Source: Methylomagnum ishizawai (lineage in GTDB: Bacteria; Pseudomonadota; Gammaproteobacteria; Methylococcales; Methylococcaceae). Taken from it: a stretch of 64,000 nt of DNA. Below are positions 16,327 through 26,072 of this stretch, one piece after another. The DNA is taken from NCBI RefSeq assembly GCF_019670005.1, contig NZ_AP019783.1, positions 2,382,150 through 2,446,149 on the forward strand, read 5' to 3'. How positions within the stretch are numbered: position 1 is the stretch's first letter; every line of letters starts with the position of its first letter. The notes under the pieces are model-generated. The model saw nothing but the letters and a program-made list of their open reading frames with translations, did no database searches and was not told the DNA's origin. The position numbers and the translations under genes are program-made.

Positions 16327-17838
16327 ATGAGCCACCCAACGATGAACCCATACCTCGCCGCCATAGACCAGGGTACCACCAGTACCCGTTGTCTTATTTT
16401 CGACCGCCAAGGCCGCGAAATCGCACGCGCCCAACGCGAACACCGCCAATTTTATCCCCGGCCCGGCTGGGTTGAACACGATCCCTTGGAAATCCTCGCC
16501 CAGACCCAGGCCGTGGTGGCGGGGGCGCTGGAGCGGGCGGGGCTGGCCGCGTCCCAACTCGCCGCCGTCGGCATCGCCAACCAGCGCGAGACGGTGGTGT
16601 TGTGGGAGCGGGAAACCGGCAGGCCGGTCCATAACGCCATCGTCTGGCAGGATACCCGCACCGCCGAGTTGTGTGGGCGGCTGGCCGGGACATCCGGCCA
16701 GGACCGCTTCCGGGAGCGCACCGGCCTGCCCATCGCGACCTATTTTTCCGGTCCCAAGCTGGGCTGGCTGCTGGACCATGTGGAGGGGGCGCGGGCCAGG
16801 GCGGAGTGCGGCGAACTGCTGTGCGGCACCATCGACACCTGGTTGATTTGGAACCTGAGCGGCGGTCCCAGGGGCGGCGTCCATATCACCGATCCCAGCA
16901 ATGCCTCGCGTACCCTGTTGATGGATTTGGCCCGGCTGGATTGGGATGCCGGGTTGTTGGAAGCCATGGCGATCCCGCGCCCCTTGCTCCCGGAAATCCA
17001 TGCTTCCTCTGAGGTTTACGGCCTGGGCGTGGGAAGCTTGAGCGGCGTGCCCCTGGCCGGGGATTTGGGCGATCAGCAGGCGGCCTTGTTCGGGCAGGGC
17101 TGTTTTGCGCCGGGCGAGGCCAAGAACACCTATGGCACGGGCTGCTTCATGCTGCTCAACACCGGACGGGAGCCGGTGGTGTCGCGCCAGGGTTTGTTGA
17201 CCACGGTGGCCTACCGCCTGGGCTCGGAACCGCCGGTCTACGCCCTGGAAGGTTCGGTGGCGGTGACGGGGGCGCTGGTGCAGTGGCTGCGCGACAACCT
17301 GGGGCTGATCGACAGCGCCGACGAGGTCGAGGCCCTGGCCGCGACCGTCCAGGACAATGGCGGCATCTACATCGTGCCGGCCTTTTCCGGGCTGTTCGCG
17401 CCCTATTGGCGGAGCGATGCCCGCGGAGCCATCGTCGGCCTGACCCGCTATGTCAACAAAGGCCATTTCGCCCGCGCCGCCCTGGAAGCCGCCGCCTACC
17501 AGACCCGCGAAATCCTCGATGCCATGCGCGATGAAACCGGCCAGACCCTGGCGGAACTCAAGGTCGATGGCGGCATGGTGGCGAACGAGCTGCTGATGGG
17601 ATTCCAGGCCGATGTGTTGGGATTGCCGGTGGTGCGCCCGGCCATCGCCGAGACCACGGCGCTGGGCGCGGCCTATGCCGCCGGTTTGGCGGTGGGGTTT
17701 TGGCGCGATGTGGAGGAATTGCGCGGACTGTGGCGGCGCGACCGGGAGTGGTCGCCTACCCTGGCCCCCGCGACCCGCGAACGGCTGTACGCGGGTTGGA
17801 AGAAGGCGGTGACGCGGACGTTCGATTGGGTGGAATGA
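16327..17838 (+). CDS. glpK: glycerol kinase
   Basis: 503 aa, full length for the family. It converts glycerol and ATP to sn-glycerol 3-phosphate. Visible motifs: the N-terminal phosphate-binding DQGTTSTR (residues about 14-21), [10 protein letters not shown] with the glycerol-contacting R/E pair, [16 protein letters not shown], and the C-terminal [13 protein letters not shown]-type second phosphate motif. Start ATG 16327 or ATG 16342 (MNPYLAAID); the second fits homologues slightly better but neither has a clear ribosome site. Divergent from the diguanylate cyclase gene with 79 nt between. No glycerol facilitator or glpD neighbours are present. Confidence 0.92.
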   Translation: MSHPTMNPYLAAIDQGTTSTRCLIFDRQGREIARAQREHRQFYPRPGWVEHDPLEILAQTQAVVAGALERAGLAASQLAAVGIANQRETVVLWERETGRPVHNAIVWQDTRTAELCGRLAGTSGQDRFRERTGLPIATYFSGPKLGWLLDHVEGARARAECGELLCGTIDTWLIWNLSGGPRGGVHITDPSNASRTLLMDLARLDWDAGLLEAMAIPRPLLPEIHASSEVYGLGVGSLSGVPLAGDLGDQQAALFGQGCFAPGEAKNTYGTGCFMLLNTGREPVVSRQGLLTTVAYRLGSEPPVYALEGSVAVTGALVQWLRDNLGLIDSADEVEALAATVQDNGGIYIVPAFSGLFAPYWRSDARGAIVGLTRYVNKGHFARAALEAAAYQTREILDAMRDETGQTLAELKVDGGMVANELLMGFQADVLGLPVVRPAIAETTALGAAYAAGLAVGFWRDVEELRGLWRRDREWSPTLAPATRERLYAGWKKAVTRTFDWVE

Positions 17839-17925
17839 GGGCGGGGGTTCCGGGCGTTCAGCCTCCATTCACCGGTCCAGGCCGATACTCCGTCCCGGCT
17901 CGTTCGATCACAGAGGAAAAACGCC

Positions 17926-18237
17926 ATGAACACCCCGAACCGCATCTTGAGCATCCTGGCTTGCGTCGCGACCCTATCCGCCTGCGCCGCGCCCGGCAAC
18001 TATGGTTATGGCCAGCCCGGCTATGGCGGGGCGCTGACCGGGGCCGCCGTGGGGGCGGCGGGGGGTGCCCTGCTGGGCTACGCCGCCGACGGGGGGCGTG
18101 GCAACGGGGCCGTGACCGGGGGGGCGCTGGGTGCCGTGGCGGGCGGGGCGGTCGGCTATGCCATGGACCGCAACCAGGAGCGTTCCGATCCGTATCCCTC
18201 GTACCCCCAAGACCGTTCGGGCTATCGCCCCCGCTAG
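17926..18237 (+). CDS. glycine-zipper lipoprotein
   Basis: 103 aa. Lipoprotein signal with lipobox LSAC at residues about 17-20, so the mature protein would be lipid-anchored. The middle (residues about 35-80) is a glycine zipper: GALTGAAVGAAGGALLG, then GAVTGGALGAVAGGAVGY, forming two hairpin-like membrane helices as in the YMGG/17-kDa antigen family of outer-membrane proteins. The tail (SDPYPSYPQDRSGYRPR) is hydrophilic. AGGAAA lies about 8 nt before the start. Role unknown, often envelope-stress related. Confidence 0.75.
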   Translation: MNTPNRILSILACVATLSACAAPGNYGYGQPGYGGALTGAAVGAAGGALLGYAADGGRGNGAVTGGALGAVAGGAVGYAMDRNQERSDPYPSYPQDRSGYRPR

Positions 18238-18292
18238 CGCGTGGGGGTACGGAAGATTCCGGGCGTTGGTTTGGACGCCGGCCCATCGGTCC

Positions 18293-18988
18293 TCAGGGCC
18301 AGGGCGGGGACGCGCCCTGGCATAAGGATTCGCAGGGCACGCCGTCCTTGTCGCTGTCCAGGCGCTTGACCCCGCAGCGCTGGAGATAGAACAGCGCCTC
18401 GCCGCAATCCGCCATCTCGCCGCAAGTGCGCTTGGCCCCGCAGAGGCCGCCGCGCCGGACCTCGCGCTGTCCGCTGCCGTGGGCATTGCCGTCCGGGTGG
18501 CGGAATTCCCAAGGCGGCTGGGGGTTCCGCGCCGCCCACAGGCCGATCCGCCGCCGCCGCGCTTCGGCCTCGTAGCCGCGCAAGGTTCCGTCCTGGCTGT
18601 ATTGGGCATAGAACCAGGCGTGGCCCGCCTTCACCTGCTCGGCGTTGGCGTCGATCCCGCCACAATCCACCCGGCCCAGGGTCCGGCCATATTTGTCGAT
18701 GCCCTGGTCGTGGATGCGGGCTTCGCGATTGAGGCACAGGCCCGCCAGCGCTTGCCGGGCCGCCGTGCCATGGGCTTGTTCCAGTTCGGGCGCGTCGATC
18801 CCGTTCAGGCGCACCGTGACTTCGTGGCCCGCCCGCAACACCGTCAGCGTGTCCCCGTCATGCACCCGCAACACCCGGCCCGACCCATCCCCGGCTTCCG
18901 CCATGCCCCAGGCCAACAGGGCCGCGCCCAACGCCATCGATCTCAAGCATAATTCGCGCAACGCCGTATCGGGTTCGATCCGGCGCAT
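18293..18988 (-). CDS. secreted thermonuclease-type nuclease with excalibur domain
   Basis: 231 aa from ATG 18988 (MRRIEPDTALREL), which gives a signal peptide ending near GMAEAG; ATG 19018 would overlap the divergent gene start. The SNase fold is clear: VHDGDTL, then VRLNGIDAPELEQ containing the catalytic Arg and Glu, and DKYGRTLGRV with the second Arg. The C-terminal excalibur Ca-binding domain has CGEMADCGEALFYLQRCG followed by DSDKDGVPCE. The enzyme should cut DNA/RNA outside the cytoplasm. Conserved triad residues are all present, so it is probably active. Confidence 0.85.
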   Translation of the reverse strand: MRRIEPDTALRELCLRSMALGAALLAWGMAEAGDGSGRVLRVHDGDTLTVLRAGHEVTVRLNGIDAPELEQAHGTAARQALAGLCLNREARIHDQGIDKYGRTLGRVDCGGIDANAEQVKAGHAWFYAQYSQDGTLRGYEAEARRRRIGLWAARNPQPPWEFRHPDGNAHGSGQREVRRGGLCGAKRTCGEMADCGEALFYLQRCGVKRLDSDKDGVPCESLCQGASPPWP

Positions 18989-19016
18989 CCTTTCTTCGTG
19001 TTGAATGGGGCAAGCC

Positions 19017-21140
19017 ATGACTGTGTTTTCCAGGTTCGTGAAGATCGACATTCCCGAGCGGCTCGACGGGGCCGCGACCGGCAAGAATCCCGAGTTCGAG
19101 GTCGGGTTCGCCGCCGATGGCGCGATTCCGTTTCCACAAGTAATCCTGCACGGCCAGGGCCAGCAGAAGCTCATCAACGGCGCGGCCATCCGCTGGGAGG
19201 AGGGCGCGGACGGCGTGTGGACCTATATCGCCACCGTGCCCGCCGGTTTGTTGTTGGCGGGCGAAATCACCGTGCAAATCGAAGGCTGCCGCCAGGCCGA
19301 CCTGGGACGGGCGGGCGGCGGCGATTGGGTCAAGGAATACCGCACGCTGAGGATGACGTTGCCGATCCAACCCAAGCCGGAAATCCGCGTTTCGGTCCAG
19401 GGCGGCGGGCCGGTCAAGGTGTATTTCGGCATCCATAAGCATATGCACCAACCGTACTACGACACCACCGACCGCGATTACTGGGACGGTGAGAAGGACG
19501 GTATCTTCGGCTCGCGGGTCGGCAACTATACCGGCTTCGTGCCCGAGGCGGTGCGGCAGTACATCGACGGCGGTTTGCCGCATGCGGGGCTTTCCACCAG
19601 TTGGAGCGGCTCCCTGATCGAGCAACTGGACCGCTGCGCCGAGCGGGGCTGGTGCGGCGGCGGTTTTTCCGGCTGGAACGGGGCGCTGCGCGGCATGGCT
19701 GAGGCTAGGACCGCGCTGGGGAATCCCCGGCTGTCGTTCTCGGCCTTCGGCTTTTTCCATCCGCTGATGGCCTTGATTCCGCACCGCGACATCGTGCGCC
19801 AGATCGAATGGCACCGGGGCATCGTCCGCGCCGCTTTCGGGGCCGAGGCGTCGCGGGTGTTGTTCCCGCCGGAAACCGCCTTCCATGTGCGGATGATCCC
19901 GGCCTTGCTGGAGGCCGGGATCGAGGCGGTGATCTACGACTCCATCCACCGCTACCGCGCCTGCCGCGACTATCCCTATGCCGGGCTGGGGGAAGGGATG
20001 TTGCCGCCCAACCCGGCGGAACAGGCCAATCCGCCGGTGGACGATTGGCTGCAATTGCGCAACATCTGGGCCGGCTCGAAGATTTCGCCCACGTTGCTGC
20101 GGCCCGAATATGTCGGCTACGAAGACCCGGACGGGCGGCTCCATAAAATCATCGCCGTGCCCGCCGAGCGCTATATCGGCAACGAGGATGCCCGTGGCGG
20201 CTTCGGTGCCTTGCAATATCCCGATGTGCTGGGGCAGGTCTACGACCGCGTGGCGGAAACCGGGAGTTTCGATCCCGAACATCCGCCGTTCTTCCTGCTG
20301 CATTCCGACGGCGACAACCACGGCGGCGGGGCCGACAGCTATTACCGCCACAATACCGGGGCCATGGTGCGCTGGCTCCAAAACGATCCGCGCTTCGAAC
20401 TGACCACGGTGGAGGACTATCTGCGGCGCTTCCCGCCCGACCCAAAGCGGGTGGTGCATATCGAGCCGGGTTCGTGGAGCGGGGCCGACAACGGCGATCC
20501 CCAGTTCATGAAGTGGTTCAGCCGCTACGACCAGCCGTATTCGCCCGATCTCAATTCCTGGGCGGTGCTGACCGCCTTGCAGAACGCGGTGTACACGCTG
20601 GAGGAAGCGGGGACCGGATCGCCCGCCCTGGCCGAGGCGGTGCGCCTGATGTTGACCGCCGAGACCAGTTGCTATTGGTACTGGACCGGGCAGCGGGTGT
20701 GGGACCAGCAGGTGACTAATGCCGCCAATCTGGCCCATAGCCGCATCCAGGGCGAGGTGGAGGCGGTGGTGCGGGCGGGCCGCGACCGCACCGGGCCGAC
20801 CCTTTTCGCGCCCTGGGTCACGCCGGAGAATCCGGGCGGCAAGCGCTGGGGGCAGGGCTGCCTGCTGGACGCGCCGCGCGAGGGCGTGGTGCATAGCTTC
20901 GTGTCCGACGTGTCGGGGCTGGAGCGGGTGGATTTGGTGCTACGGACGGCGGGCGGGGAAACCCGGCTGAAGATGCGGAACCATGGGGCTTATCCTTCCG
21001 AAACCGGGGCCAGGGCGACGGCGGAATATTTCACCGCCGCCTTGCCGGTCGGGGCGGGGGAGGTGAGGTATTACATCGAGGCCGAGGATAGGCGGGGGAA
21101 TGTGTCTCGGGGGGCGTTGGAGCGGGTGTTTTTGGCTTGA
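19017..21140 (+). CDS. glycoside hydrolase family 57-type protein
   Basis: 707 aa from ATG 19017 (MTVFSRFVKI); ATG 19005 is also possible. An N-terminal beta domain (residues 1-125) precedes the hydrolase region, which opens with YFGIHKHMHQPYYDTTDRDYW, the H-x-H-x-P motif of GH57. FPPETAFHVRMI is in the place of the family's nucleophile motif (WLPEC-like), and LHSDGDNHGGG is a probable second active-site region. GH57 enzymes act on alpha-glucans. Residues about 600-707 look like a second carbohydrate-binding beta domain. No signal peptide, so it probably acts on cytoplasmic glycogen. The substrate is not determined. Confidence 0.75.
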   Translation: MTVFSRFVKIDIPERLDGAATGKNPEFEVGFAADGAIPFPQVILHGQGQQKLINGAAIRWEEGADGVWTYIATVPAGLLLAGEITVQIEGCRQADLGRAGGGDWVKEYRTLRMTLPIQPKPEIRVSVQGGGPVKVYFGIHKHMHQPYYDTTDRDYWDGEKDGIFGSRVGNYTGFVPEAVRQYIDGGLPHAGLSTSWSGSLIEQLDRCAERGWCGGGFSGWNGALRGMAEARTALGNPRLSFSAFGFFHPLMALIPHRDIVRQIEWHRGIVRAAFGAEASRVLFPPETAFHVRMIPALLEAGIEAVIYDSIHRYRACRDYPYAGLGEGMLPPNPAEQANPPVDDWLQLRNIWAGSKISPTLLRPEYVGYEDPDGRLHKIIAVPAERYIGNEDARGGFGALQYPDVLGQVYDRVAETGSFDPEHPPFFLLHSDGDNHGGGADSYYRHNTGAMVRWLQNDPRFELTTVEDYLRRFPPDPKRVVHIEPGSWSGADNGDPQFMKWFSRYDQPYSPDLNSWAVLTALQNAVYTLEEAGTGSPALAEAVRLMLTAETSCYWYWTGQRVWDQQVTNAANLAHSRIQGEVEAVVRAGRDRTGPTLFAPWVTPENPGGKRWGQGCLLDAPREGVVHSFVSDVSGLERVDLVLRTAGGETRLKMRNHGAYPSETGARATAEYFTAALPVGAGEVRYYIEAEDRRGNVSRGALERVFLA

Positions 21141-21206
21141 GGAAAGGGGCGGCGCGGCGCGTATGCTGCGCCGCCTTGATTGCCGAAATATTTGGAGATT
21201 TAGCCC

Positions 21207-21659
21207 ATGTTTCGCTTGTTGAATATCATTTTATATGTCGTGTTGGCGATGGGGCCGATAATTGTTTATGGCTGTCGTCCTGCATTTGTGGATACTATCC
21301 AACGTCCCGATGGCACTGAGATTGCCAAACCCGATGAAAAAACCGCGCACTTTATCGGAAAAATTATGGGCTTCGTGACCCCATCCAATTTTGATGAGGA
21401 CTTGGACCGGCCTGGAAGCGAAGGGCTAAAGATAAAAGTTACTAAACAGTTCACTCGCAAGCCCAAAAAAGGCCAGGATGTTGAAATTTTTTTCGTGAAG
21501 GATGCGTGTGGTGAAGATTTTTATACGAAATTTAATAATAAATATGCTGTTGGTATGTTGGTTGAGGTGATGACGAATACTCGTTTTATATCGGTTTGGG
21601 ATGAGGATATCCATGTTTTGCCAATCCAAGAGTCTAAACCCAGGCAAAATAAAAGGTAA
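21207..21659 (+). CDS. hypothetical membrane-anchored protein, low GC
   Basis: 150 aa. One N-terminal hydrophobic segment (LLNIILYVVLAMGPIIVYGC) that could be a signal anchor or lipoprotein signal (VYGC). The rest is soluble, Lys/Phe-rich, with LKIKVTKQFTRKPKKGQDVEIFFVKDACGEDFYTKF. Base composition is plainly more AT-rich than neighbouring genes (many AAA, TTT and AT-ending codons), suggesting recent transfer or weak codon selection. Convergent with the aldo/keto reductase gene 20 nt away. Family not recognised. Confidence 0.6.
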   Translation: MFRLLNIILYVVLAMGPIIVYGCRPAFVDTIQRPDGTEIAKPDEKTAHFIGKIMGFVTPSNFDEDLDRPGSEGLKIKVTKQFTRKPKKGQDVEIFFVKDACGEDFYTKFNNKYAVGMLVEVMTNTRFISVWDEDIHVLPIQESKPRQNKR

Positions 21660-21678
21660 TCCGGTCAGGCCAAATACA

Positions 21679-22524
21679 TCAACCCCGGATCAACCGCCCC
21701 ATCTTCCCGCATTCCTTCCCGTCCAACGCGAACCCGAATATCCCCAAATCCTCCCGCATATGCTCCGCCGAACCGGTCCCGGTCAGGGGCACGATGCCGA
21801 TCTGGGTCAAATAGCGGAACAGGATTTGCGCCGGGGTGCGCTGGTGCTGGGCGGCGAGTTGCTTCACCGTGGCGTGTTCCAGCAGTTTGGGATTGGCGGT
21901 GAGGGTCCAGAAGCTTTGATAAACCATGCCGTGCTTTTGGCAGAATTCGCGGATTTCGCGGTCGTAGCCGGTTTCGGCATAGAAACGGTTTTGCACCACC
22001 GTCGGCTTGATGCGGGCCTCGCGGTGGAGGTTTTCCAATAGGCCCGGTTGGTAGCAATTGCTGATGCCCAAGCGCTTGACCGCGCCGCCATCGTGCAAGT
22101 CTTCCATGGCCCGCCACACTTCCAGGGTTTCCCGTTCCTGCCGCAAGGGCGAATGCAACACCAGGCAGTCGAGATAGTCGGTGCGGAGGTTTTCCAGGGA
22201 CGCCGCGAACGATTGCCGGACCTGTTCGGCCAGGGGAGCCTTGGGGTCGTAGGGAATCCGCGCCGGGTCTTGGCCGTCGAGCGGCGTGAATTTGGTTTGC
22301 AGGTAGAAGTCGCCGCGCCGCAAGCCCGCGCCCAGGCAGGCCGCCAAGCCCTCGCCGACGCCGGGTTCGTGGTAATGCTTGGGCTGGCAGGCGGTGTCGA
22401 TGCCCCGGAAGCCTTGCCGGATCGCGAGTTCCACCAGTTCGGCGGTGCGTTCTTTTTTCCAGGCCGTGCCGTAGAGGATTCCGGGCATACTGGAAACGGC
22501 GGGAACATCGGGCGTTGTGGTCAT
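21679..22524 (-). CDS. aldo/keto reductase
   Basis: 281 aa, a single TIM-barrel domain. Motifs of the family: GIDTACQPKHYHEPGVG (catalytic Asp and Tyr-equivalent region), LQTKFT (Lys), LDCLVLHSP (His), VKRLGISNC and the NADP-binding tail with LTGTGSAEHMREDLG. The usual Tyr motif IDTAxxYGNE is altered to a longer DTACQPKHYHEPG, so exact placement of the catalytic Tyr is uncertain. It would reduce an aldehyde or ketone with NADPH in the cytosol; substrate not readable. Confidence 0.8.
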   Translation of the reverse strand: MTTTPDVPAVSSMPGILYGTAWKKERTAELVELAIRQGFRGIDTACQPKHYHEPGVGEGLAACLGAGLRRGDFYLQTKFTPLDGQDPARIPYDPKAPLAEQVRQSFAASLENLRTDYLDCLVLHSPLRQERETLEVWRAMEDLHDGGAVKRLGISNCYQPGLLENLHREARIKPTVVQNRFYAETGYDREIREFCQKHGMVYQSFWTLTANPKLLEHATVKQLAAQHQRTPAQILFRYLTQIGIVPLTGTGSAEHMREDLGIFGFALDGKECGKMGRLIRG

Positions 22525-22605
22525 CGGGGAATCCTCGGGTGGGCTGGGAACGGGGTATTATCCGGCTGGGGGGGATTCCGGCCAATCCGGTTTGAATGGA
22601 ATGGC

Positions 22606-22634
22606 TTGTCTCCGAAGCGCCCGGCCTTTATAGT
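22606..22634 (+). promoter_or_regulatory. sigma-70-type promoter of the leuA operon leader
   Basis: TTGTCT at 22606-22611 and TATAGT at 22629-22634 with 17-nt spacing, so transcription should start near 22641, some 20 nt before a leucine-rich leader peptide. The match and position are good. Confidence 0.65.
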
Positions 22635-22661
22635 GTCCGCCTTGCTTCAGCCAAGGCCGCC

Positions 22662-22745
22662 ATGTTCCAGCACCGCCCGCCCATCGCCGACACCGCCAGC
22701 CGCGCCGTCCCGCGCCTGCTTACGCTCGCCCTGCTGCTGCCCTGA
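22662..22745 (+). CDS. leuL: leucine-rich leader peptide upstream of leuA
   Basis: 27 codons from ATG 22662 with AAGG 8 nt upstream, ending [10 protein letters not shown]-stop: six leucine codons among its last ten. Just after, the inverted repeat CTGCCC/GGGCAG at 22737-22752 overlaps the leader stop, and a GC-rich repeat CCCCC-GCACC-GGGGG lies at 22794-22808, right before leuA. This is the architecture of transcription or translation attenuation: ribosomes stalled at leucine codons when Leu-tRNA is short would change folding of the RNA ahead of leuA. The exact switch cannot be shown by eye; the second repeat has no long T-tract, so translational control is possible. Confidence 0.65.
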   Translation: MFQHRPPIADTASRAVPRLLTLALLLP

Positions 22746-22834
22746 GGGGCAGTCATCCATACCTTTCCTCATTCCAGCGCACGTATTTTCCGGCCCCCGC
22801 ACCGGGGGAAGGCTTTAGATTCACGGGGATTTCC

Positions 22835-24382
22835 ATGAGCGACAAACTCATTATTTTCGATACGACTTTACGCGACGGCGAGCAGAGTCCGGGCGCGTCC
22901 ATGACCCGCGACGAGAAGGTCCGCATCGCCAAAGCTTTGGAGCGGCTGCGGGTGGATGTGATCGAGGCCGGCTTCCCGGCGGCGAGTCCGGGGGATTTCG
23001 AGGCGGTGCAGGCGGTGGCCCGCGCCGTGCGGGAATCGGTGGTGTGCGGCCTGGCCCGCGCCCTCGACCGCGATATCGACCAAGCCGGCGAGGCGCTGAA
23101 AGACGCCAAGCGGGCGCGTATCCATACCTTCATCGCCACCTCGCCCATCCATATGCAGCGCAAACTCAGGATGGAGCAGGACCAGGTGGTCGAACACGCG
23201 GTCCGCGCCGTGAAACGGGCGCTGCAATATACCGACAACGTGGAATTCTCGCCGGAGGACGCGGGGCGGTCCGAAGAAGATTTCCTCTGCCGCATCCTGG
23301 AAGCCGTCATCGACGCCGGGGCCACCACCTTGAACATCCCGGACACCGTGGGCTATAGCCTCCCGGAGCAATTCGGGGCCACCCTCCGCCGGTTGCGCGA
23401 GCGCATCCCCAATTCGGACAAGGCGGTGTTCTCGGTGCATTGCCATAACGATTTGGGACTGGCAGTGGCGAATTCGCTGTCGGCGGTCCTCAACGGGGCG
23501 CGGCAGGTCGAATGCACCATCAACGGCCTGGGCGAACGGGCGGGCAACGCCGCCCTGGAAGAAATCGTCATGGCGGTGAAGACCCGCAAGGACGTGTTCC
23601 CTTGCCATGTGGACATCGATACCCGCGAGATCGTGGTGTGTTCCAAGCTGGTGTCGAGCATCACCGGCTTCCCGGTACAGCCCAACAAGGCCATCGTCGG
23701 GGCCAACGCCTTCGCCCATGAATCCGGCATCCACCAGGATGGCGTGCTGAAACACCGCGAGACCTACGAAATCATGCGGGCCGAGGATGTGGGCTGGACC
23801 GCCAACCGCATGGTCTTGGGCAAGCATTCCGGGCGCAACGCCTTCAAGACCCGCGTGCAGGAACTCGGCATCGAATTCACGTCCGAGGCCGAATTGAACG
23901 ACGCCTTCCAGCGCTTCAAGGAACTGGCCGACAAGAAGCATGAGATTTTCGACGAGGATTTGCAGGCGCTCATCACCGAGGCCGCCAGCGAGGCCGAGGA
24001 CGAGCGGGTGCGTTTGGTGTCGCTCAAGGTGTGTTCCGAAACCGGCGAAGTGCCGTGCGCCCGTGTGACCCTGCGCTTCGACCACCAGGAAGTGACCGGC
24101 ACCGGCAGCGGCGGCGGGGCGGTCGATGCCAGCCTCAAGGCCATCGAGTCCTTGGTCGATACCCAGTCGCATCTGGTGTTGTATTCGGTCAATAGCATCA
24201 CCACCGGCACCGACGCCCAGGGCGAAGTCACCGTCCGCCTGGAGAAGGGCGGACGCATCGTCAACGGCCAGGGCGCGGACACCGATATCGTGATCGCCTC
24301 GGCCAAGGCGTATATCAACGCCGTCAACAAGCTGCTGCTGCCGCGCGAGCGGATGCATCCGCAAGTGGCGGGCGATGTTTAA
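22835..24382 (+). CDS. leuA: 2-isopropylmalate synthase
   Basis: 515 aa, normal length. First committed step of leucine synthesis: acetyl-CoA plus 2-ketoisovalerate to 2-isopropylmalate. The HMGL-like barrel begins [16 protein letters not shown] (metal and substrate residues R, D), with HCHND holding the metal-binding histidines near residue 203, and [13 protein letters not shown] near 290. The C-terminal LeuA dimerisation/regulatory domain (from about residue 390, [15 protein letters not shown]) binds leucine for feedback inhibition. Behind a leucine leader peptide, 90 nt upstream. leuB/C/D are not nearby. Confidence 0.95.
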   Translation: MSDKLIIFDTTLRDGEQSPGASMTRDEKVRIAKALERLRVDVIEAGFPAASPGDFEAVQAVARAVRESVVCGLARALDRDIDQAGEALKDAKRARIHTFIATSPIHMQRKLRMEQDQVVEHAVRAVKRALQYTDNVEFSPEDAGRSEEDFLCRILEAVIDAGATTLNIPDTVGYSLPEQFGATLRRLRERIPNSDKAVFSVHCHNDLGLAVANSLSAVLNGARQVECTINGLGERAGNAALEEIVMAVKTRKDVFPCHVDIDTREIVVCSKLVSSITGFPVQPNKAIVGANAFAHESGIHQDGVLKHRETYEIMRAEDVGWTANRMVLGKHSGRNAFKTRVQELGIEFTSEAELNDAFQRFKELADKKHEIFDEDLQALITEAASEAEDERVRLVSLKVCSETGEVPCARVTLRFDHQEVTGTGSGGGAVDASLKAIESLVDTQSHLVLYSVNSITTGTDAQGEVTVRLEKGGRIVNGQGADTDIVIASAKAYINAVNKLLLPRERMHPQVAGDV

Positions 24383-24430
24383 CCCCCACCGGGCTTGAGG
24401 GGACGGCTCCGCGCCGTTCCCGTCCGCGCC

Positions 24431-25303
24431 ATGTCGCCAGATCAACGCCGTCTCGATTATCTCAAAGCCATGGGCATCGACGCCTGGGTGCCGCGCATGG
24501 CCGCGCCCTATGCGCCCGTGCCTGCCGCCCGAACCCTCGAAATCCCCGCTGTGGGGGAACCGGAGAACGCCACCGTGCCGCCCGTCCCGGAGGATGTGAT
24601 TCCCACCGTCGAACCGCCCGCGATGGCGTTGCCTCCCGAACCGGAGCCGCCGCCGATGCTTCCGCCCGAACCGCTGTTAATCCCGCCGTCCCTGCCGAAC
24701 CCGGTTCCTGTGCCTCCCCCCGGCGTCCCGGCACCGGCTTGTCCCCACCATTGGGACGATCTCGCCGCCCAGGTCGCGGCCTGCACCGCCTGCCCCTTGC
24801 ACCTGACCCGCACCCAGACCGTGTTCGGCGTGGGCGACCGCGAGGCGCGGTGGATGTTCATCGGCGAGGCGCCCGGCGAGCAGGAGGACTTGCAGGGCGA
24901 ACCCTTCGTGGGCCGGGCCGGGCAATTGCTCAACGAGATGATCCGGGCCATCGGCCTCAAGCGGGAGGCGGTCTATATCGCCAACGTCCTGAAATGCCGC
25001 CCGCCCAAGAACCGCGATCCCGCCCCCGAGGAAGCCGCCGCCTGCGAAAACTACCTCAAGGCCCAGTTGGCCCTGGTGCGGCCCGATATCATCGTCGCCG
25101 TGGGCCGCATCGCCGCCCAGAACCTGTTAAAAACCGCCACGCCCATCGGTAAACTACGCGGCCAGGTGTATGCCTACCAGGGAATCCCACTGGTGGTGAC
25201 TTTCCATCCGGCCTACCTGCTGCGCTCGCAGACCGAAAAACGCCGGGCCTGGGAGGACTTGAAACTGGCCCTCCACACCTTCCGCCAACGACAACAACAA
25301 TAA
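24431..25303 (+). CDS. family-4 type uracil-DNA glycosylase (Fe-S)
   Basis: About 290 aa from ATG 24431 (MSPDQRRLDYLKAMGIDAW). Residues about 30-110 form a Pro-rich linker, absent from most thermophile family-4 enzymes. The glycosylase domain has an iron-sulfur-type cysteine set: CTACPL, then CR in VLKCRPP and C in AACENYL. The active-site motif GEAPGEQEDLQGEPFVGRAGQLLNEMI matches family-4 UDG, and the terminal motif FHPAYLLRS is diagnostic. It removes uracil from DNA. 48 nt after leuA; followed 19 nt later by rimI. Confidence 0.88.
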   Translation: MSPDQRRLDYLKAMGIDAWVPRMAAPYAPVPAARTLEIPAVGEPENATVPPVPEDVIPTVEPPAMALPPEPEPPPMLPPEPLLIPPSLPNPVPVPPPGVPAPACPHHWDDLAAQVAACTACPLHLTRTQTVFGVGDREARWMFIGEAPGEQEDLQGEPFVGRAGQLLNEMIRAIGLKREAVYIANVLKCRPPKNRDPAPEEAAACENYLKAQLALVRPDIIVAVGRIAAQNLLKTATPIGKLRGQVYAYQGIPLVVTFHPAYLLRSQTEKRRAWEDLKLALHTFRQRQQQ

Positions 25304-25322
25304 GCCCCGCGCAGGAACCCCC

Positions 25323-25859
25323 ATGTCCGAGCTACTCGATGCCCTCAAGCGCTGGATCAGCTACGACGCCGAAACCGAGTTCTATTGCAAACATTTCCCC
25401 AGCCTCGCGGAGTCCGCCGAAATGGTGCTGCGGCCCATGCGTAAATCCGATTTGAAAACCGTCTGCGCCATCGAGCAATCCGCCTACGAATTCCCCTGGG
25501 AACCCGCCACCTTCAAGGATTGCTTCAACGTGGGCTATTGCTGCTGGGTCGGGGAAAAGGGCGGGCAGGTCTTGGCCTATGGCATTTGTTCGGTGGGGGC
25601 GGGGGAATCGCATGTGCTGAACCTTTGCGTCTCCCCCCAGAGCCAGGGCCGGGGTTTCGGGGCGCTGATGCTGGGCAAGCTGATCGAGGTGGCGCAGAGC
25701 CACCGCGCCGAGAGCATGTTCCTGGAAGTCCGTCCCTCCAACCAGGCCGCCATCAGGCTCTACCAGAGGATGGGCTTCAACGAGATCGGCACCCGCCGCG
25801 ATTACTACCCCGCCCGTAAGGGCCGCGAAGACGCCTTGGTGATGGCGCGTATCCTCTAG
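25323..25859 (+). CDS. rimI: ribosomal protein S18-alanine N-acetyltransferase-type GNAT
   Basis: 178 aa GNAT-fold protein. The core has the acetyl-CoA loop QGRGFGALML near residue 118 and the end pattern LEVRPSNQAAIRLYQRMGFNEIGTRRDYYPA typical of RimI. A 35-residue N-terminal addition precedes the usual start (MVLRPMRKSDLKTVCAIE). RimI acetylates the N-terminal alanine of ribosomal protein S18. It lies 19 nt after the UDG gene, probably in one operon with it. The RimI label is from motif shape; a related acetyltransferase is possible. Confidence 0.75.
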   Translation: MSELLDALKRWISYDAETEFYCKHFPSLAESAEMVLRPMRKSDLKTVCAIEQSAYEFPWEPATFKDCFNVGYCCWVGEKGGQVLAYGICSVGAGESHVLNLCVSPQSQGRGFGALMLGKLIEVAQSHRAESMFLEVRPSNQAAIRLYQRMGFNEIGTRRDYYPARKGREDALVMARIL

Positions 25860-26024
25860 TATCCCGCCGCGCCGGACCGCTTCCAACCAACCGGGGCGCG
25901 AACCCCGCTTGGCGCGGATGTTCGCCACGGGTGGATCGAAGTTCCCGGCTCGCGGCGGTTTCCGCTGGATCGCGGCGCGGGGACCCGTTCCGGGCCGGTG
26001 CGAAGCCCAGGGGGATCGGGGATT

Positions 26025-26061
26025 GAAACGGCGGGCCGGTCCCGGTGGGACCGGCCCGCCG
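26025..26061 (-). terminator. strong Rho-independent terminator after the RRM gene
   Basis: 15-bp perfect stem at 26029-26043 and 26047-26061 (CGGCGGGCCGGTCCC and its complement) with a 3-nt loop, followed on the minus strand by TTTCAAT. Placed 12 nt past the RRM gene stop. Confidence 0.6.
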
Positions 26062-26072
26062 CAAGGAAGGGA

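Noticed and set aside
18858-20894. 678-codon minus-strand frame opposite the GH57 gene
   Set aside because: No domain, and opposite to a GH57 protein with clear motifs.
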